Source of the DNA: Nocardia higoensis
GTDB lineage: Bacteria > Actinomycetota > Actinomycetes > Mycobacteriales > Mycobacteriaceae
Length of the DNA stretch: 64,000 nt
Direction: 5' to 3'
NCBI RefSeq assembly: GCF_015477835.1
Contig: NZ_JADLQN010000001.1
Coordinates: forward strand, 2,542,001 to 2,606,000
Position 1 is the first letter of the stretch; every line of letters begins with the position of its first letter. The position numbers and the translations under genes are program-made. Of the stretch, positions 54,401-61,529 are shown piece after piece. Under the pieces are notes generated by a model, which was not told the DNA's origin, searched no databases, and worked only from the letters and a program-made list of their open reading frames with translations.

Positions 54401-54747
54401 AGCAGATCGAGCAGATCGAGGTCGGTGCCGGATCCGCCGCAGCGCAGCACATATCCGTTGGGCCGGGTCTCGATCCGGACATCGGGCAGCGGAGCCAACG
54501 TTCTGCGCAGACGCGACACATAGCCCTGCAGGGTGACCAGAGCGCTACCGGGAGGAGATCCACGCCAGAGCAGCTCACACAGATACTCGGCGCTGCGCGT
54601 GGTGCGTTCGGCGGCGAGGATGACGAGCAGATCGGCGTGCTTGCGCGCGGGAACGGCGATCGGTGATCCGTCGGGCGCACGCACCTCCAACGGCCCGAGC
54701 ACCGCGACGGCGGGCGCGTCGTCGGACCAGTCGCGCACCAGCGTCAC
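51487..54747 (-). CDS. SARP/AfsR-type transcriptional regulator with BTAD and ATPase domains
   Basis: A 1086-residue regulator. The N-terminal winged helix of OmpR type (about 12-100) is followed by the bacterial transcriptional activation domain BTAD (about 105-250), an AAA/STAND ATPase (Walker A GAAGLGKT 295-302; Walker B-like VLAVIDDAHRADPDSL), and a long helical tetratricopeptide-like region (about 560-1086). No LuxR-type C-terminal helix-turn-helix is present. Such proteins activate secondary-metabolism or stress genes. GTG 54747 (GAGGG 8 nt upstream) is only 27 bp from a divergent membrane-protein gene, its likeliest target; no biosynthetic cluster is visible. Confidence 0.9.
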   Translation of the reverse strand: MTLVRDWSDDAPAVAVLGPLEVRAPDGSPIAVPARKHADLLVILAAERTTRSAEYLCELLWRGSPPGSALVTLQGYVSRLRRTLAPLPDVRIETRPNGYVLRCGGSGTDLDLLDLLSRDARAAHADGDVPRAVGMLEHALGLWRGEALADVGDIAELAPERTRLADLRAELVDMCAEGLLVLGRAGHAVTLLSDECARHPHREGTARLLALALRDCGRTSEALDALVRLRRDLRADLGLDPAPDTVRVESEIRAPATVPVPEPRPRLSGRDDVAAVLDRAVDRSRRGLTVVTVRGAAGLGKTAVVDDAVRRHGGDAFVTAGAGDGGASALATLMPWLDQAALAGRPVPEPVTSRALSALFAEVARETGRVLAVIDDAHRADPDSLRVVAAAMRALRTHPVLLVLAVRPGPLPGEVDAALRALRTAGTHLAVELTPLPDAAVRDLVRAEVGVADPDVTGRIVELSAGSPFVATQLCDLVRAGRALDTGSAAEITAAKLGVVSDSARELAELLAVLGLQAPVALLAGADDRRQGRPAPLREGQRTEPSAVPGFDERVGELVAARVVTVADGVIAFGHELVRAAVLATLGDLRTARWHALVADTIDQQRPDAHAALALHRSAAALGSLDPRAAHACLAAARDALRTDAATECAEFAARGTGHTDPADTALLIEFDLLAGQAHNRLGRYDAATACFDRAGRHCADRADWPGLAATALLAAARGVAGYFSGYGVVQSGSSALRNQALVHRLRLDNDLVAEIQAIEAADRAIHGLEGDLDALADAQARSAPGSRSWPQVLLAEFLCTWDPTTVADRRKIAEELEELAGHDRAARATAVHLRRVCALESGDLRLVRRLSAEFTRLADDGGADLAATQLWWQVMVALLRGDYARSQTLTTRFAEDLGAVDDRARLLAEASILTSNSIELWHRGRLGEALAAASRMAEEFDEDFALVVAMAAAQDGDHERALATIESILALPGRWHGPRVVVRAPLLIEALLSVGRLAPRHRGRVGELTAELEPLTRGWGETLLVQWPGLVCLGPAGLYRGTARGILGLPGARAEVQAAHRRARALGALPYESRAADRLAAWPFT

Positions 54748-54774
54748 ACCAGCGCCCTCGCCGACTCTCGGTTC

Positions 54775-55515
54775 ATGACACACACTCGAGAACTCCTGCC
54801 AACGACCACCGGCGCGGAGCGGACCCCCGGCCCGTCCCGAGAGACTGTACTGCGGATGTGCGGTGCGGCGCTGGCCATCGGCGGCCCGCTGTGCATCGCG
54901 GGCGGCACCATCCATCCGATCGTCGACGGCAAGGGCCATTCGGTCGAAGCGCTCACCAGCCCGGGCACCCCGCTCGCGCAGTCCCTGCTCGGCATCGGCA
55001 CCGTCCTGCTCGTCCTGGGCCTGCCCGGCCTGTACGCCTGGATGCGCCCGCGTCTGGGCACCGTCGGTTTCATCGGTCTGCTCTGCTACCTGGTCGGCAA
55101 CATCACCACCGCCGCCGGGCACCTCACCGTCGAACTGTTCGTCGCCCAGCGGCTGGCCTCCGATCCCGCCACCGCCCACCTGATCGCCGACAACGACAAC
55201 ATGATCGACAGCACCGCGTTCCTGATCTTCAACCAGGGCGGCGGCCTGGTCATGCTGACCGGCATGGGTCTGCTCGGCGCGAGCATGCTGCGCAACGACA
55301 CGGTCCCCCGCTGGATCGCGGTGCTCACGCTGATCGGCATGGTCGCGTTCTTCCTGCCCATGCCCGCCGTCCAGCACCTCACCGGGTTCGTCTGGGAGGC
55401 GCCGCGCGGCATCGCCGTCGCCGCCCTGGGCATCCTCATGCTGCGTCACACCGATGGATTGCGGCGCTGGGCCGGGCCCCTGCGCGGCGCACCCGCTCCC
55501 GTCCCCGCCGCATGA
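54775..55515 (+). CDS. Multi-pass membrane protein of unknown function
   Basis: A 246-residue integral membrane protein with about six hydrophobic helices (near 30-46, 68-85, 93-115, 145-170, 178-198 and 206-222) and polar ends. No catalytic motif is recognised; it resembles DUF4386-like or DUF998-like small actinobacterial membrane proteins only in general layout. Start ATG 54775. It shares a 27-bp intergenic region with the divergent SARP regulator, so both promoters must overlap or lie inside the opposite gene, a strong hint of common control. Confidence 0.82.
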   Translation: MTHTRELLPTTTGAERTPGPSRETVLRMCGAALAIGGPLCIAGGTIHPIVDGKGHSVEALTSPGTPLAQSLLGIGTVLLVLGLPGLYAWMRPRLGTVGFIGLLCYLVGNITTAAGHLTVELFVAQRLASDPATAHLIADNDNMIDSTAFLIFNQGGGLVMLTGMGLLGASMLRNDTVPRWIAVLTLIGMVAFFLPMPAVQHLTGFVWEAPRGIAVAALGILMLRHTDGLRRWAGPLRGAPAPVPAA

Positions 55516-55567
55516 CCCTCGGTTCGCCGCGCCGCCGATCTCCCCGGCCGCGCGGCGAATTCACGAT

Positions 55568-56146
55568 CTAGCGCAGGATCATCAGCGCCGACTTCTCGAT
55601 ACGGTCGGCGATCTGCGAGTACGAGCCGTAGCCCATGCCCGCGCGCACGAGCGCGCCCGCGTACAGCAGTTCGAGCGATTCCACGACGTCCGGATCGGCC
55701 TCGGGCCCGAGCGCGCGCACGATGCGCTTACGGATCTCCGCGCCGATCCGGTCGCGCAGGTGCGCCACATCGGGATCGCGGCCGAGCAGCGCACTGGTGA
55801 CCGCGCCGGAGAGTTCCTGCTCGTCGGCCACCAGCAGCGCGATATCGCGCAGCTCGGCGATCACCCGCACGACCGGATCGTCGGAGTCGCTGGCGGGACT
55901 CTGCGAAGCCACGAGCCTGCGCCAGAAGATCTCGGCGACCAGGTGTTCCTTGGAGGAGAAATAGGTGTAGGCCGTCGCCGTGCCGACTCCCGCCGCCGCG
56001 GCGACCAACCGGATCGTCATGCCCGCGAAGCCCTCACGCGCGAGCACCTCCACCGCGGCCTTGGTCAGCTTGTCGACGGTGTCGGCCTGCTTCCCGCTCA
56101 GACGCCGCCGGGTGGCCTCGACCGGAGTGGAGTTTTTTTCGGACAT
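55568..56146 (-). CDS. TetR-family regulator of the downstream-oriented dehydrogenase operon
   Basis: A 192-residue TetR repressor: a basic N-terminus, helix-turn-helix (about 40-75, MTIRLVAAAAGVGTATAYTYFSSKEHLV), then a helical ligand domain. ATG 56146 is preferred over GTG 56158 because TAGTGT (56155-56160) sits 8 nt before it (leaderless). The palindrome GTGTC-N2-GACAC (56147-56158) overlaps this -10 and the predicted transcript start, so the protein very likely represses itself. The same core occurs at the promoter of the six-gene operon whose last gene this is. Inducer unknown, perhaps a steroid or aromatic intermediate. Confidence 0.9.
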   Translation of the reverse strand: MSEKNSTPVEATRRRLSGKQADTVDKLTKAAVEVLAREGFAGMTIRLVAAAAGVGTATAYTYFSSKEHLVAEIFWRRLVASQSPASDSDDPVVRVIAELRDIALLVADEQELSGAVTSALLGRDPDVAHLRDRIGAEIRKRIVRALGPEADPDVVESLELLYAGALVRAGMGYGSYSQIADRIEKSALMILR

Positions 56147-56158
56147 GTGTCCAGACAC
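56147..56158. promoter_or_regulatory. TetR operator GTGTC-N2-GACAC at the tetR promoter
   Basis: Perfect 5-bp arms around CA; overlaps the -10 element TAGTGT and predicted start site of the tetR gene. Shares TGTC-N2-GACA with 61331-61342. Confidence 0.7.
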
Positions 56159-56160
56159 TA

Positions 56161-57630
56161 TCAGTTCTTGGCGGCGGCCACTCCCGCGCGACGCCCGTAG
56201 AAGCTGCCGTCACCCAGGGACGCACCGCTGACGTAGCCGCCCGCGGCCAGGCCGGAGGTGCAGCGGCCCGCGGCGAACAGGCCGGGGATGGGTTCGCCGC
56301 TGACGTGCAGGACGCGCGAATCGAGGTCGGTGCGCAGGCCGCCCAACGTGAATCCCGCGGTCATGCCGCGCAGATCGAAGCCGGCCAACGGCGTGCCGAT
56401 CGGGCGCACCCACTCGGGCTTCTTGCCCAGCATCGGGTCGACGCCGTCGGCGGCGTGGCGGTTGTAGACCTCGACGGTGGCTTGCAGCGCGCCCGCGGGC
56501 AGCCCCATGTCCGACTCCAGTTCCTCGACGGACTCGGCGGCCCAGGTCGGGGGCTGGCGGAAGAAGTGGGTGGCGCTGACCGTCTTCAGCGCTTCCTCGT
56601 AGGACTGCTCGTCGATGACCAGGTACGCCTGGTTGTCCTGCTGGATGAGGGTGGCCTGGCCGATGCGGCCGGGGTAGGTGTCCTCGGTGACATAGCGCTG
56701 GCCGCGGCCGTTGACCAGGATGCCGCGCGCCAGCAGTTGCGGGTCGGCGAAGAAGGCGACCTCGGTGGCGTCCATGTGGGCGAGGTCGGCGCCGAGCGCC
56801 TGGGCGACCCGGATGCCGATGCCGTCGTGCTCCTCGATGGCGGCGGCCGGGCGGCCGATCAGGCGGGGCGCGAAACCCTCGATCATCCGGTCGGCGTAGG
56901 CGAAGCTGCCGGTGGCCAGCACCACCCCGCGGTCGGCCTTGATCACCACCTCCTCGCCGAACCGGGTGGCGACGAGGCCGACGACCCGGCCCTCGTCGTC
57001 GACGACCAGCCTGCGGATCCTGGTGTCGTACTGCACCTGCACACCGAGTGCTTCGGCGGTGTCGGCCAGCGGCTTCATCAGCATGTAGCCGCCGCCGCGC
57101 TGGGCGATGCGCTTGTTCGCGTACTGCGGCACGTGACCGCGCGGGGCGGGCGGGATCTCGGTGTTGAACGGCGCGGCGTTCTCGCCGCCGGAGTACATCA
57201 GGCCCTCGTCGTGCGGGGGTTCCCAGCCGGGCTCGCCCCAGAACTCCTCCTTGAACGGCACGCCGCAGGAGACCAGCCAGTGGTAGTGCTCGACCGAACC
57301 CCGGCTGTAGTCGGCGATCTTGGCCTCGTCCACGCCGGGGCCGAGTGCGGCGGTGAGGAACTTCTCCATGTTCTCGGGGGTGTCGGAGAAGCCGAGGGCC
57401 TGCTGCAGCGGAGTACCGCCGCCCAGATAGATGAATCCGCCCGACATCGCCGCGGCACCGCCCCACCCGCTGGTGCGTTCCAGGATGAGCACCGACGCGC
57501 CGGCGCGCGCGGCCTCGATCGCGGCGCACACCCCGGCGATGCCGTACCCGGCGATCACGACATCGGCGCCGGGGCCCCATTCGGCGACCTCGGCGGCGCG
57601 CAGCGGGCGCAGTGACTTGGCATCGGACAT
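56161..57630 (-). CDS. FAD-binding dehydrogenase, 3-ketosteroid dehydrogenase/fumarate reductase flavoprotein type
   Basis: A 489-residue flavoprotein with Rossmann motif VVIAGYGIAGVCAAIEAARAG (about 24-44), ERTSGWGGAAAMSGG, a central FAD contact GVVLATGSFAYADRMI, and C-terminal GLFAAGRCTSGLAAGGYVSGASLGDGSFYGRRAG. This is the family of KstD and fumarate reductase flavoproteins; without alignment I cannot tell which. Fifth gene of the minus-strand operon (70 bp after the CMD gene, 14 bp before tetR). It would introduce a double bond into, or reduce, a cyclic or unsaturated substrate. Confidence 0.88.
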   Translation of the reverse strand: MSDAKSLRPLRAAEVAEWGPGADVVIAGYGIAGVCAAIEAARAGASVLILERTSGWGGAAAMSGGFIYLGGGTPLQQALGFSDTPENMEKFLTAALGPGVDEAKIADYSRGSVEHYHWLVSCGVPFKEEFWGEPGWEPPHDEGLMYSGGENAAPFNTEIPPAPRGHVPQYANKRIAQRGGGYMLMKPLADTAEALGVQVQYDTRIRRLVVDDEGRVVGLVATRFGEEVVIKADRGVVLATGSFAYADRMIEGFAPRLIGRPAAAIEEHDGIGIRVAQALGADLAHMDATEVAFFADPQLLARGILVNGRGQRYVTEDTYPGRIGQATLIQQDNQAYLVIDEQSYEEALKTVSATHFFRQPPTWAAESVEELESDMGLPAGALQATVEVYNRHAADGVDPMLGKKPEWVRPIGTPLAGFDLRGMTAGFTLGGLRTDLDSRVLHVSGEPIPGLFAAGRCTSGLAAGGYVSGASLGDGSFYGRRAGVAAAKN

Positions 57631-57700
57631 GGTGTGCTACCTCGTGTTTCGGTCGCGGGCGGGAATGGGTGCCCGGCGGCTGGTCGCCCCCGGGCTGCGG

Positions 57701-58168
57701 TCAGTTCTGAACGGATTCGGCTGCTTCGGGATCGGCTGCTGCTTCGGGATCGGCGGCCGCGGGCCCGCCTGCTGCGGGCTGGGGTTCCTCGGCTCGAGCG
57801 GCCTCGGCGGCGCGGCGGGCGGCCTTCTTCCACCGGCCGACCACCGAGCCGACGCGCATGTCGAGGGAGGTGCCGCGGGGCCAGCCGACGTAGTGGCACA
57901 GGAAGATCGCGATCTCGTGCAGTTGCGCCTCGGTCAGCTCGTCCGCGTCGAGGGCGGCGCGCATCTGCTCGGCCGCGTCGTCGATGCGGTTCTGCTGGGT
58001 GAGCGCGCCGAGCAGCAGGAGCTTGCGGTCACGGTCGCTGAGCCCCGGCCCCGACGCGGCGGGATCATCGCCGCGACCGGGATCGGCACTCTCCGCGGCA
58101 TCGGCACCGCCCCTGGGCTCCACACCGCTCACGGGCTCGGCACGGCCCCCTCTTTCGACACCGCTCAT
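57701..58168 (-). CDS. Carboxymuconolactone-decarboxylase-like protein
   Basis: A 155-residue protein whose core (about 45-115: SDRDRKLLLLGALTQQN, LTEAQLHEIAIFLCHYVGWPRGTSLDMRVG) has the helical CMD/AhpD fold. The CxxC pair of the peroxidase (AhpD) branch is absent, so the gamma-CMD type is more likely. Both ends are low-complexity: acidic at the N-terminus and Ala/Glu/Pro-rich (AADPEAAADPEAAE) at the C-terminus. ATG overlaps the upstream stop (TGATG). In CMD families the reaction is decarboxylation of a lactone ring in aromatic catabolism; here inferred only. Confidence 0.85.
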   Translation of the reverse strand: MSGVERGGRAEPVSGVEPRGGADAAESADPGRGDDPAASGPGLSDRDRKLLLLGALTQQNRIDDAAEQMRAALDADELTEAQLHEIAIFLCHYVGWPRGTSLDMRVGSVVGRWKKAARRAAEAARAEEPQPAAGGPAAADPEAAADPEAAESVQN

Positions 58169-59046
58169 CAGCTCTCTCCCTGCCGCGCGATCTCGCCGGT
58201 CCCCACTCCCAGACCCGGACCGAGATGGCGCAAGGCCAGTGCCGCCAAGGGCAATTCGACGCCGAGCCGTTCGCCCAGTCCCAAGGCCAAGCCGAGATCC
58301 TTCTCGCCCAGATCACGGACATGACTGAGGATGGGCAGCCAGAAATCGCCCTCCTCGATCGGCGCGGTGTTCTCGCGCAGCATGATCGCGCCCGCACCGC
58401 CGGTCACCGCGTCGGAGTGGCGAACCACCTTGCCCAGCGCGGTGATGTCGAGCCCGGCGGACTCGGCCAGCCGCTGCGACTCGGTCGCGGCGGTGAAGGC
58501 GACGAAATGCAGCAGATTGCGGGCCAGCTTCATCCGGGTGCCCGCCCCGACCGGACCGGCGTGCACCACGAGGTCGGCGAAGGTCCCGAAGGGCTCGCGC
58601 ACCCGCTCGAACGCCGCCTGGGAACCGCCGACCATGACCGCGAGCCTGCCGGACTTCGCGCCGCCCGCACCGCCGCTGACCGGTGCGTCCACCAGGTCGA
58701 CGCCGCGTTCGGCGCAGACGGCGGCCAGTTCTTCGGCCGTGCGGTCGGAGATGGTGGAGTGCACCGCGATCACCGTGCCCGGCCGCGCGGTGCTCAGGAT
58801 GCCGCCGGGGCCGGTGACCACGCCGCGCACCTGGGCGTCGTCGAGCACCGCGACCGAGATCACCTCGGCGTCCTCGGCGACGGCGGCCGCGGAATCCACG
58901 CCCCTGGCGCCCGCTTCGGTGAACGGGGCGACCACATCGGGGCGCATGTCGCAGACGGTGAGCCCGCCGGGCCAGGCCAGCAGGCGCTGGGCCATGGGCG
59001 CGCCCATATTGCCCAGGCCGATGAAACCGATTCGCTTGTCGCTCAT
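58168..59046 (-). CDS. 3-hydroxyisobutyrate-dehydrogenase-type NAD(P)-dependent oxidoreductase
   Basis: A 292-residue beta-hydroxyacid dehydrogenase. The N-terminal Rossmann motif IGFIGLGNMGAPMA (6-19), the substrate-binding loop DAPVSGGAGGAKSG and the catalytic lysine in GAGTRMKLARNLL are intact. Family members oxidise short beta-hydroxyacids such as 3-hydroxyisobutyrate, tartronate semialdehyde or related compounds. ATGA overlap with the SDR gene and TGATG overlap with the CMD gene show a tightly coupled operon. Exact substrate unknown. Confidence 0.92.
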   Translation of the reverse strand: MSDKRIGFIGLGNMGAPMAQRLLAWPGGLTVCDMRPDVVAPFTEAGARGVDSAAAVAEDAEVISVAVLDDAQVRGVVTGPGGILSTARPGTVIAVHSTISDRTAEELAAVCAERGVDLVDAPVSGGAGGAKSGRLAVMVGGSQAAFERVREPFGTFADLVVHAGPVGAGTRMKLARNLLHFVAFTAATESQRLAESAGLDITALGKVVRHSDAVTGGAGAIMLRENTAPIEEGDFWLPILSHVRDLGEKDLGLALGLGERLGVELPLAALALRHLGPGLGVGTGEIARQGES

Positions 59047-59792
59047 GACCGGATGATCTGTCCGCCGTCGATGTTGAAGATCTGGCCGGTGACCCAGGAC
59101 GCCTCGTCGGAGAGCAGGTAGAGGCAGGCGCCGACGAGATCGGCCGGGGTCCCCATGCGCTTGAGCGGCAGGCGCTTGACCATGTCCTCGACGATACTGC
59201 CGGGCGTCACGGTCTTGGTGGCGTCGGTGTCGATCGGTCCGGGGGCGATCGCGTTGACGCGGATGTTGTTGCCGCCGAGTTCGACCGCGAGCTGCTGGGT
59301 GAGGCTGTTGACCCCCGCCTTGGCCAGGCCGTAGAAGCCGGAGTAGACCCAGGCGGCGGTGGAGGACTGGTTGACGATCGAGCCGCCCGCCATCTTCATG
59401 TGCGGGTAGACCGCGCGGGTCACGTTGAGCGCGCCGTCCATGTTCACCGACATGAACTTCTTGTAGTAGTCCCACGGGACGGTGATCAGCAGGTCCAGCT
59501 TCATGTCGCCGTAGATGGCGGCATTGTTGACCAGGTGGTCGATGCGGCCGAAGCGTTGCGCGGTGGTCTCGGCGAGCGCGGCGGCGGATTCGGGGTCGGC
59601 GACGTCGACCTCGGCGAAGATCGCACTGCCGCCGTCGGCGGTGATGTCGGCGGCGACAGTCTTACCCGCGTCGATATTGCGGTCGGCGACGACCACATTC
59701 GCGCCCTCGCCTGCCAGGGCGGCGGCGTACGCGGCGCCGATACCTTGTGCGGCGCCGGTGACGATGACCGTCCGGTCGGTGAAACGCCCCAT
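59043..59792 (-). CDS. Short-chain dehydrogenase/reductase
   Basis: A 249-residue classical SDR. The cofactor motif is TGAAQGIG (12-19), VVADRN suggests NAD(H) preference, NNAAIYG gives the structural NNAG-like element, and the catalytic set is Ser in NQSSTAAWVYS with Tyr-x3-Lys in YGLAK. The end DEASWVTGQIFNIDGGQ is standard. Second gene of the operon after the aldehyde dehydrogenase (58-bp gap). It would oxidise a secondary alcohol on the pathway; substrate inferred only from neighbours. Confidence 0.94.
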   Translation of the reverse strand: MGRFTDRTVIVTGAAQGIGAAYAAALAGEGANVVVADRNIDAGKTVAADITADGGSAIFAEVDVADPESAAALAETTAQRFGRIDHLVNNAAIYGDMKLDLLITVPWDYYKKFMSVNMDGALNVTRAVYPHMKMAGGSIVNQSSTAAWVYSGFYGLAKAGVNSLTQQLAVELGGNNIRVNAIAPGPIDTDATKTVTPGSIVEDMVKRLPLKRMGTPADLVGACLYLLSDEASWVTGQIFNIDGGQIIRS

Positions 59793-59850
59793 GTCGGGCT
59801 CCTCGAAAGTCGTTGGAAGGGTGAGTTTTTCGCTGGCAGGGGACCGTCGC

Positions 59851-61317
59851 TCAGACCGCGGTGGCGATCAGCTTGGTCTCCAGGTACTCCTCGAACCCGG
59901 CCGTGCCCATCTCGCGTCCGATGCCGGACTGCTTGTAGCCGCCGAACGGCACGTCGGCGCTGTACCAGATGCCGCCGTTGACGCCGAGCGTGCCGGTGCG
60001 GACCCGGTGGGCGACCGAGGCGATGCGCTCGGGATCGGTGCCGTAGATCGACCCGGACAGGCCGTAGGGGGAATCGTTGGCGATGGCGACGGCCTCGTCG
60101 TCGGTGTCGTAGCCGATCACCACCAGGACGGGACCGAAGATCTCCTCGCGTGCGACGGTCGCGGAGTTGTCCAGACCGGTGATCAGGGTCGGCTCGATGA
60201 AGTAGCCGCGGTCGCGGTCGGCGGGACGGCCGCCGCCGGTCACGATCTGCCCGCCCTCGGCGCGGGCGATGTCGATGTAGTGCTGCACGCGGTCGCGCTG
60301 GCGCGCGGAGATGAGCGGGCCGCAGATGGTGCGTGAACTGGCGGGATCCCCCGGCCTGATGCCGCCGAGAGTGGCGGCGGCGATCTGCACAGCCTCGTCG
60401 TAGCGGCTGTTGGGCACCAGCAGGCGGGTGCTCAGCGCACAGCCCTGACCGGCGTGCACGCACACCGAGAACGCCGCCATCGACACCGCGGCACCGAGGT
60501 CGGCGTCCTCGAGCACGATGAAGGCGGACTTGCCGCCCAGTTCCAGGAATGTCTTCTTCACGGTCGCGGACGCGGTGGCCATGACGGTGCGGCCGGTGGC
60601 GGTGGAGCCGGTGAAGCTGACCATGTCGACGCGCGGATCGCCGCACAACTGGCTGCCGAGCGCGTGGTCGGCGGAGGTGACGATATTGATCACGCCCGGC
60701 GGGATATCGGTGTGCTCGGCGATGATCGGGCCGAGCACGGCCGCGCACCACGGGGTGTCGGGAGCCGGCTTGAGCACGACGGTATTGCCCGCCGCGAGTG
60801 CGGGGCCGAGCTTGGCGAAGGTGATCTGGTGCGGGAAGTTCCACGGCGTGATCGCGCCGACCACGCCTACCGCTTCCCTGCGCAGCCGCCGATGAGTCGC
60901 GATCCCCATCGGGCTCGCGACACCGAGATCGGTCTCCCACCCGTAGCTCGCGGCCAGATTCGTGGGGAACGCCAGATCTGCGACCGGACCCTCGAGCTGC
61001 GGACCGCTGGTCAGCATGACCGGCGCGCCCGCCTCGGCGACGGTGACCGCGCGGACGTCCTCGATGCGGTCCTGGACGGCCGTGCGCAGCTGTTCGAGAC
61101 AGCGCACCCGGAACTCGTGGTTCGTCGACCAATCGGTCGTGTCGAAGGCGGTCCTGGCGGCGCCGATGGCGGCGTCCATGTCCGCGCCCGAACCGTTGGC
61201 CGCCACGCCGAGCACTTCTTCCGTAGCCGGGTTCACCGTGTCGAATTCGCCCGCGGCACCCGGCGTCAGCTTGCCGTCGATGAACAGGCGCGTGCCGTCG
61301 GTGGGAAGACCGCTCAT
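59851..61317 (-). CDS. NAD-dependent aldehyde dehydrogenase
   Basis: A 488-residue aldehyde dehydrogenase, first gene of the six-gene minus operon. Motifs are VGAITPWNFP and VVLKPAPDTPW (cofactor), FTGSTATGR, catalytic Glu in FLELGGKS and nucleophilic Cys in VHAGQGCALSTR, and EIFGPVL. The chosen ATG 61317 has GGAG 5 nt upstream. Ahead lie the operator CTGTC-N2-GACAG (61331-61342) and a TATATT -10 (61351-61356), placed so that a bound TetR would cover the start site. Substrate class unknown. Confidence 0.94.
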   Translation of the reverse strand: MSGLPTDGTRLFIDGKLTPGAAGEFDTVNPATEEVLGVAANGSGADMDAAIGAARTAFDTTDWSTNHEFRVRCLEQLRTAVQDRIEDVRAVTVAEAGAPVMLTSGPQLEGPVADLAFPTNLAASYGWETDLGVASPMGIATHRRLRREAVGVVGAITPWNFPHQITFAKLGPALAAGNTVVLKPAPDTPWCAAVLGPIIAEHTDIPPGVINIVTSADHALGSQLCGDPRVDMVSFTGSTATGRTVMATASATVKKTFLELGGKSAFIVLEDADLGAAVSMAAFSVCVHAGQGCALSTRLLVPNSRYDEAVQIAAATLGGIRPGDPASSRTICGPLISARQRDRVQHYIDIARAEGGQIVTGGGRPADRDRGYFIEPTLITGLDNSATVAREEIFGPVLVVIGYDTDDEAVAIANDSPYGLSGSIYGTDPERIASVAHRVRTGTLGVNGGIWYSADVPFGGYKQSGIGREMGTAGFEEYLETKLIATAV

Positions 61318-61330
61318 GATCGCTCCGATA

Positions 61331-61342
61331 CTGTCTGGACAG
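61331..61342. promoter_or_regulatory. TetR operator CTGTC-N2-GACAG at the operon promoter
   Basis: Perfect 5-bp arms around TG, 14 bp before the aldehyde dehydrogenase ATG, 8 bp after a minus-strand -10 TATATT. Same TGTC-N2-GACA core as at tetR (56148-56157). Confidence 0.7.
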
Positions 61343-61380
61343 GTGTACGGAATATAGTCCAGCTCACGCGCCAACCGCAA

Positions 61381-61390
61381 GAACATGTTC
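61381..61390. promoter_or_regulatory. Perfect 10-bp palindrome GAACATGTTC in the divergent region
   Basis: Lies between the two divergent aldehyde dehydrogenase genes, 64 bp upstream of 61317 and 140 bp upstream of 61530. May be a second operator controlling the plus-strand gene; it is not a LexA box because the arms have only a 2-bp spacer. Confidence 0.4.
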
Positions 61391-61529
61391 CATTATTGCC
61401 ACCTTCGCCGCAGGATGTATGTGCGATGATCCGATGGAATCGGTTGCCGTCCCGTGGGCCGCTCATGCCCGGGATCCACGGCAGACCGGCCGGTCACCGC
61501 CCGCGAGCACCAGCACCCGGAGAGAGCCG

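Noticed and set aside
61381-61390. GAACATGTTC as a LexA box
   Set aside because: The SOS core needs four bases between GAAC and GTTC; here there are two.
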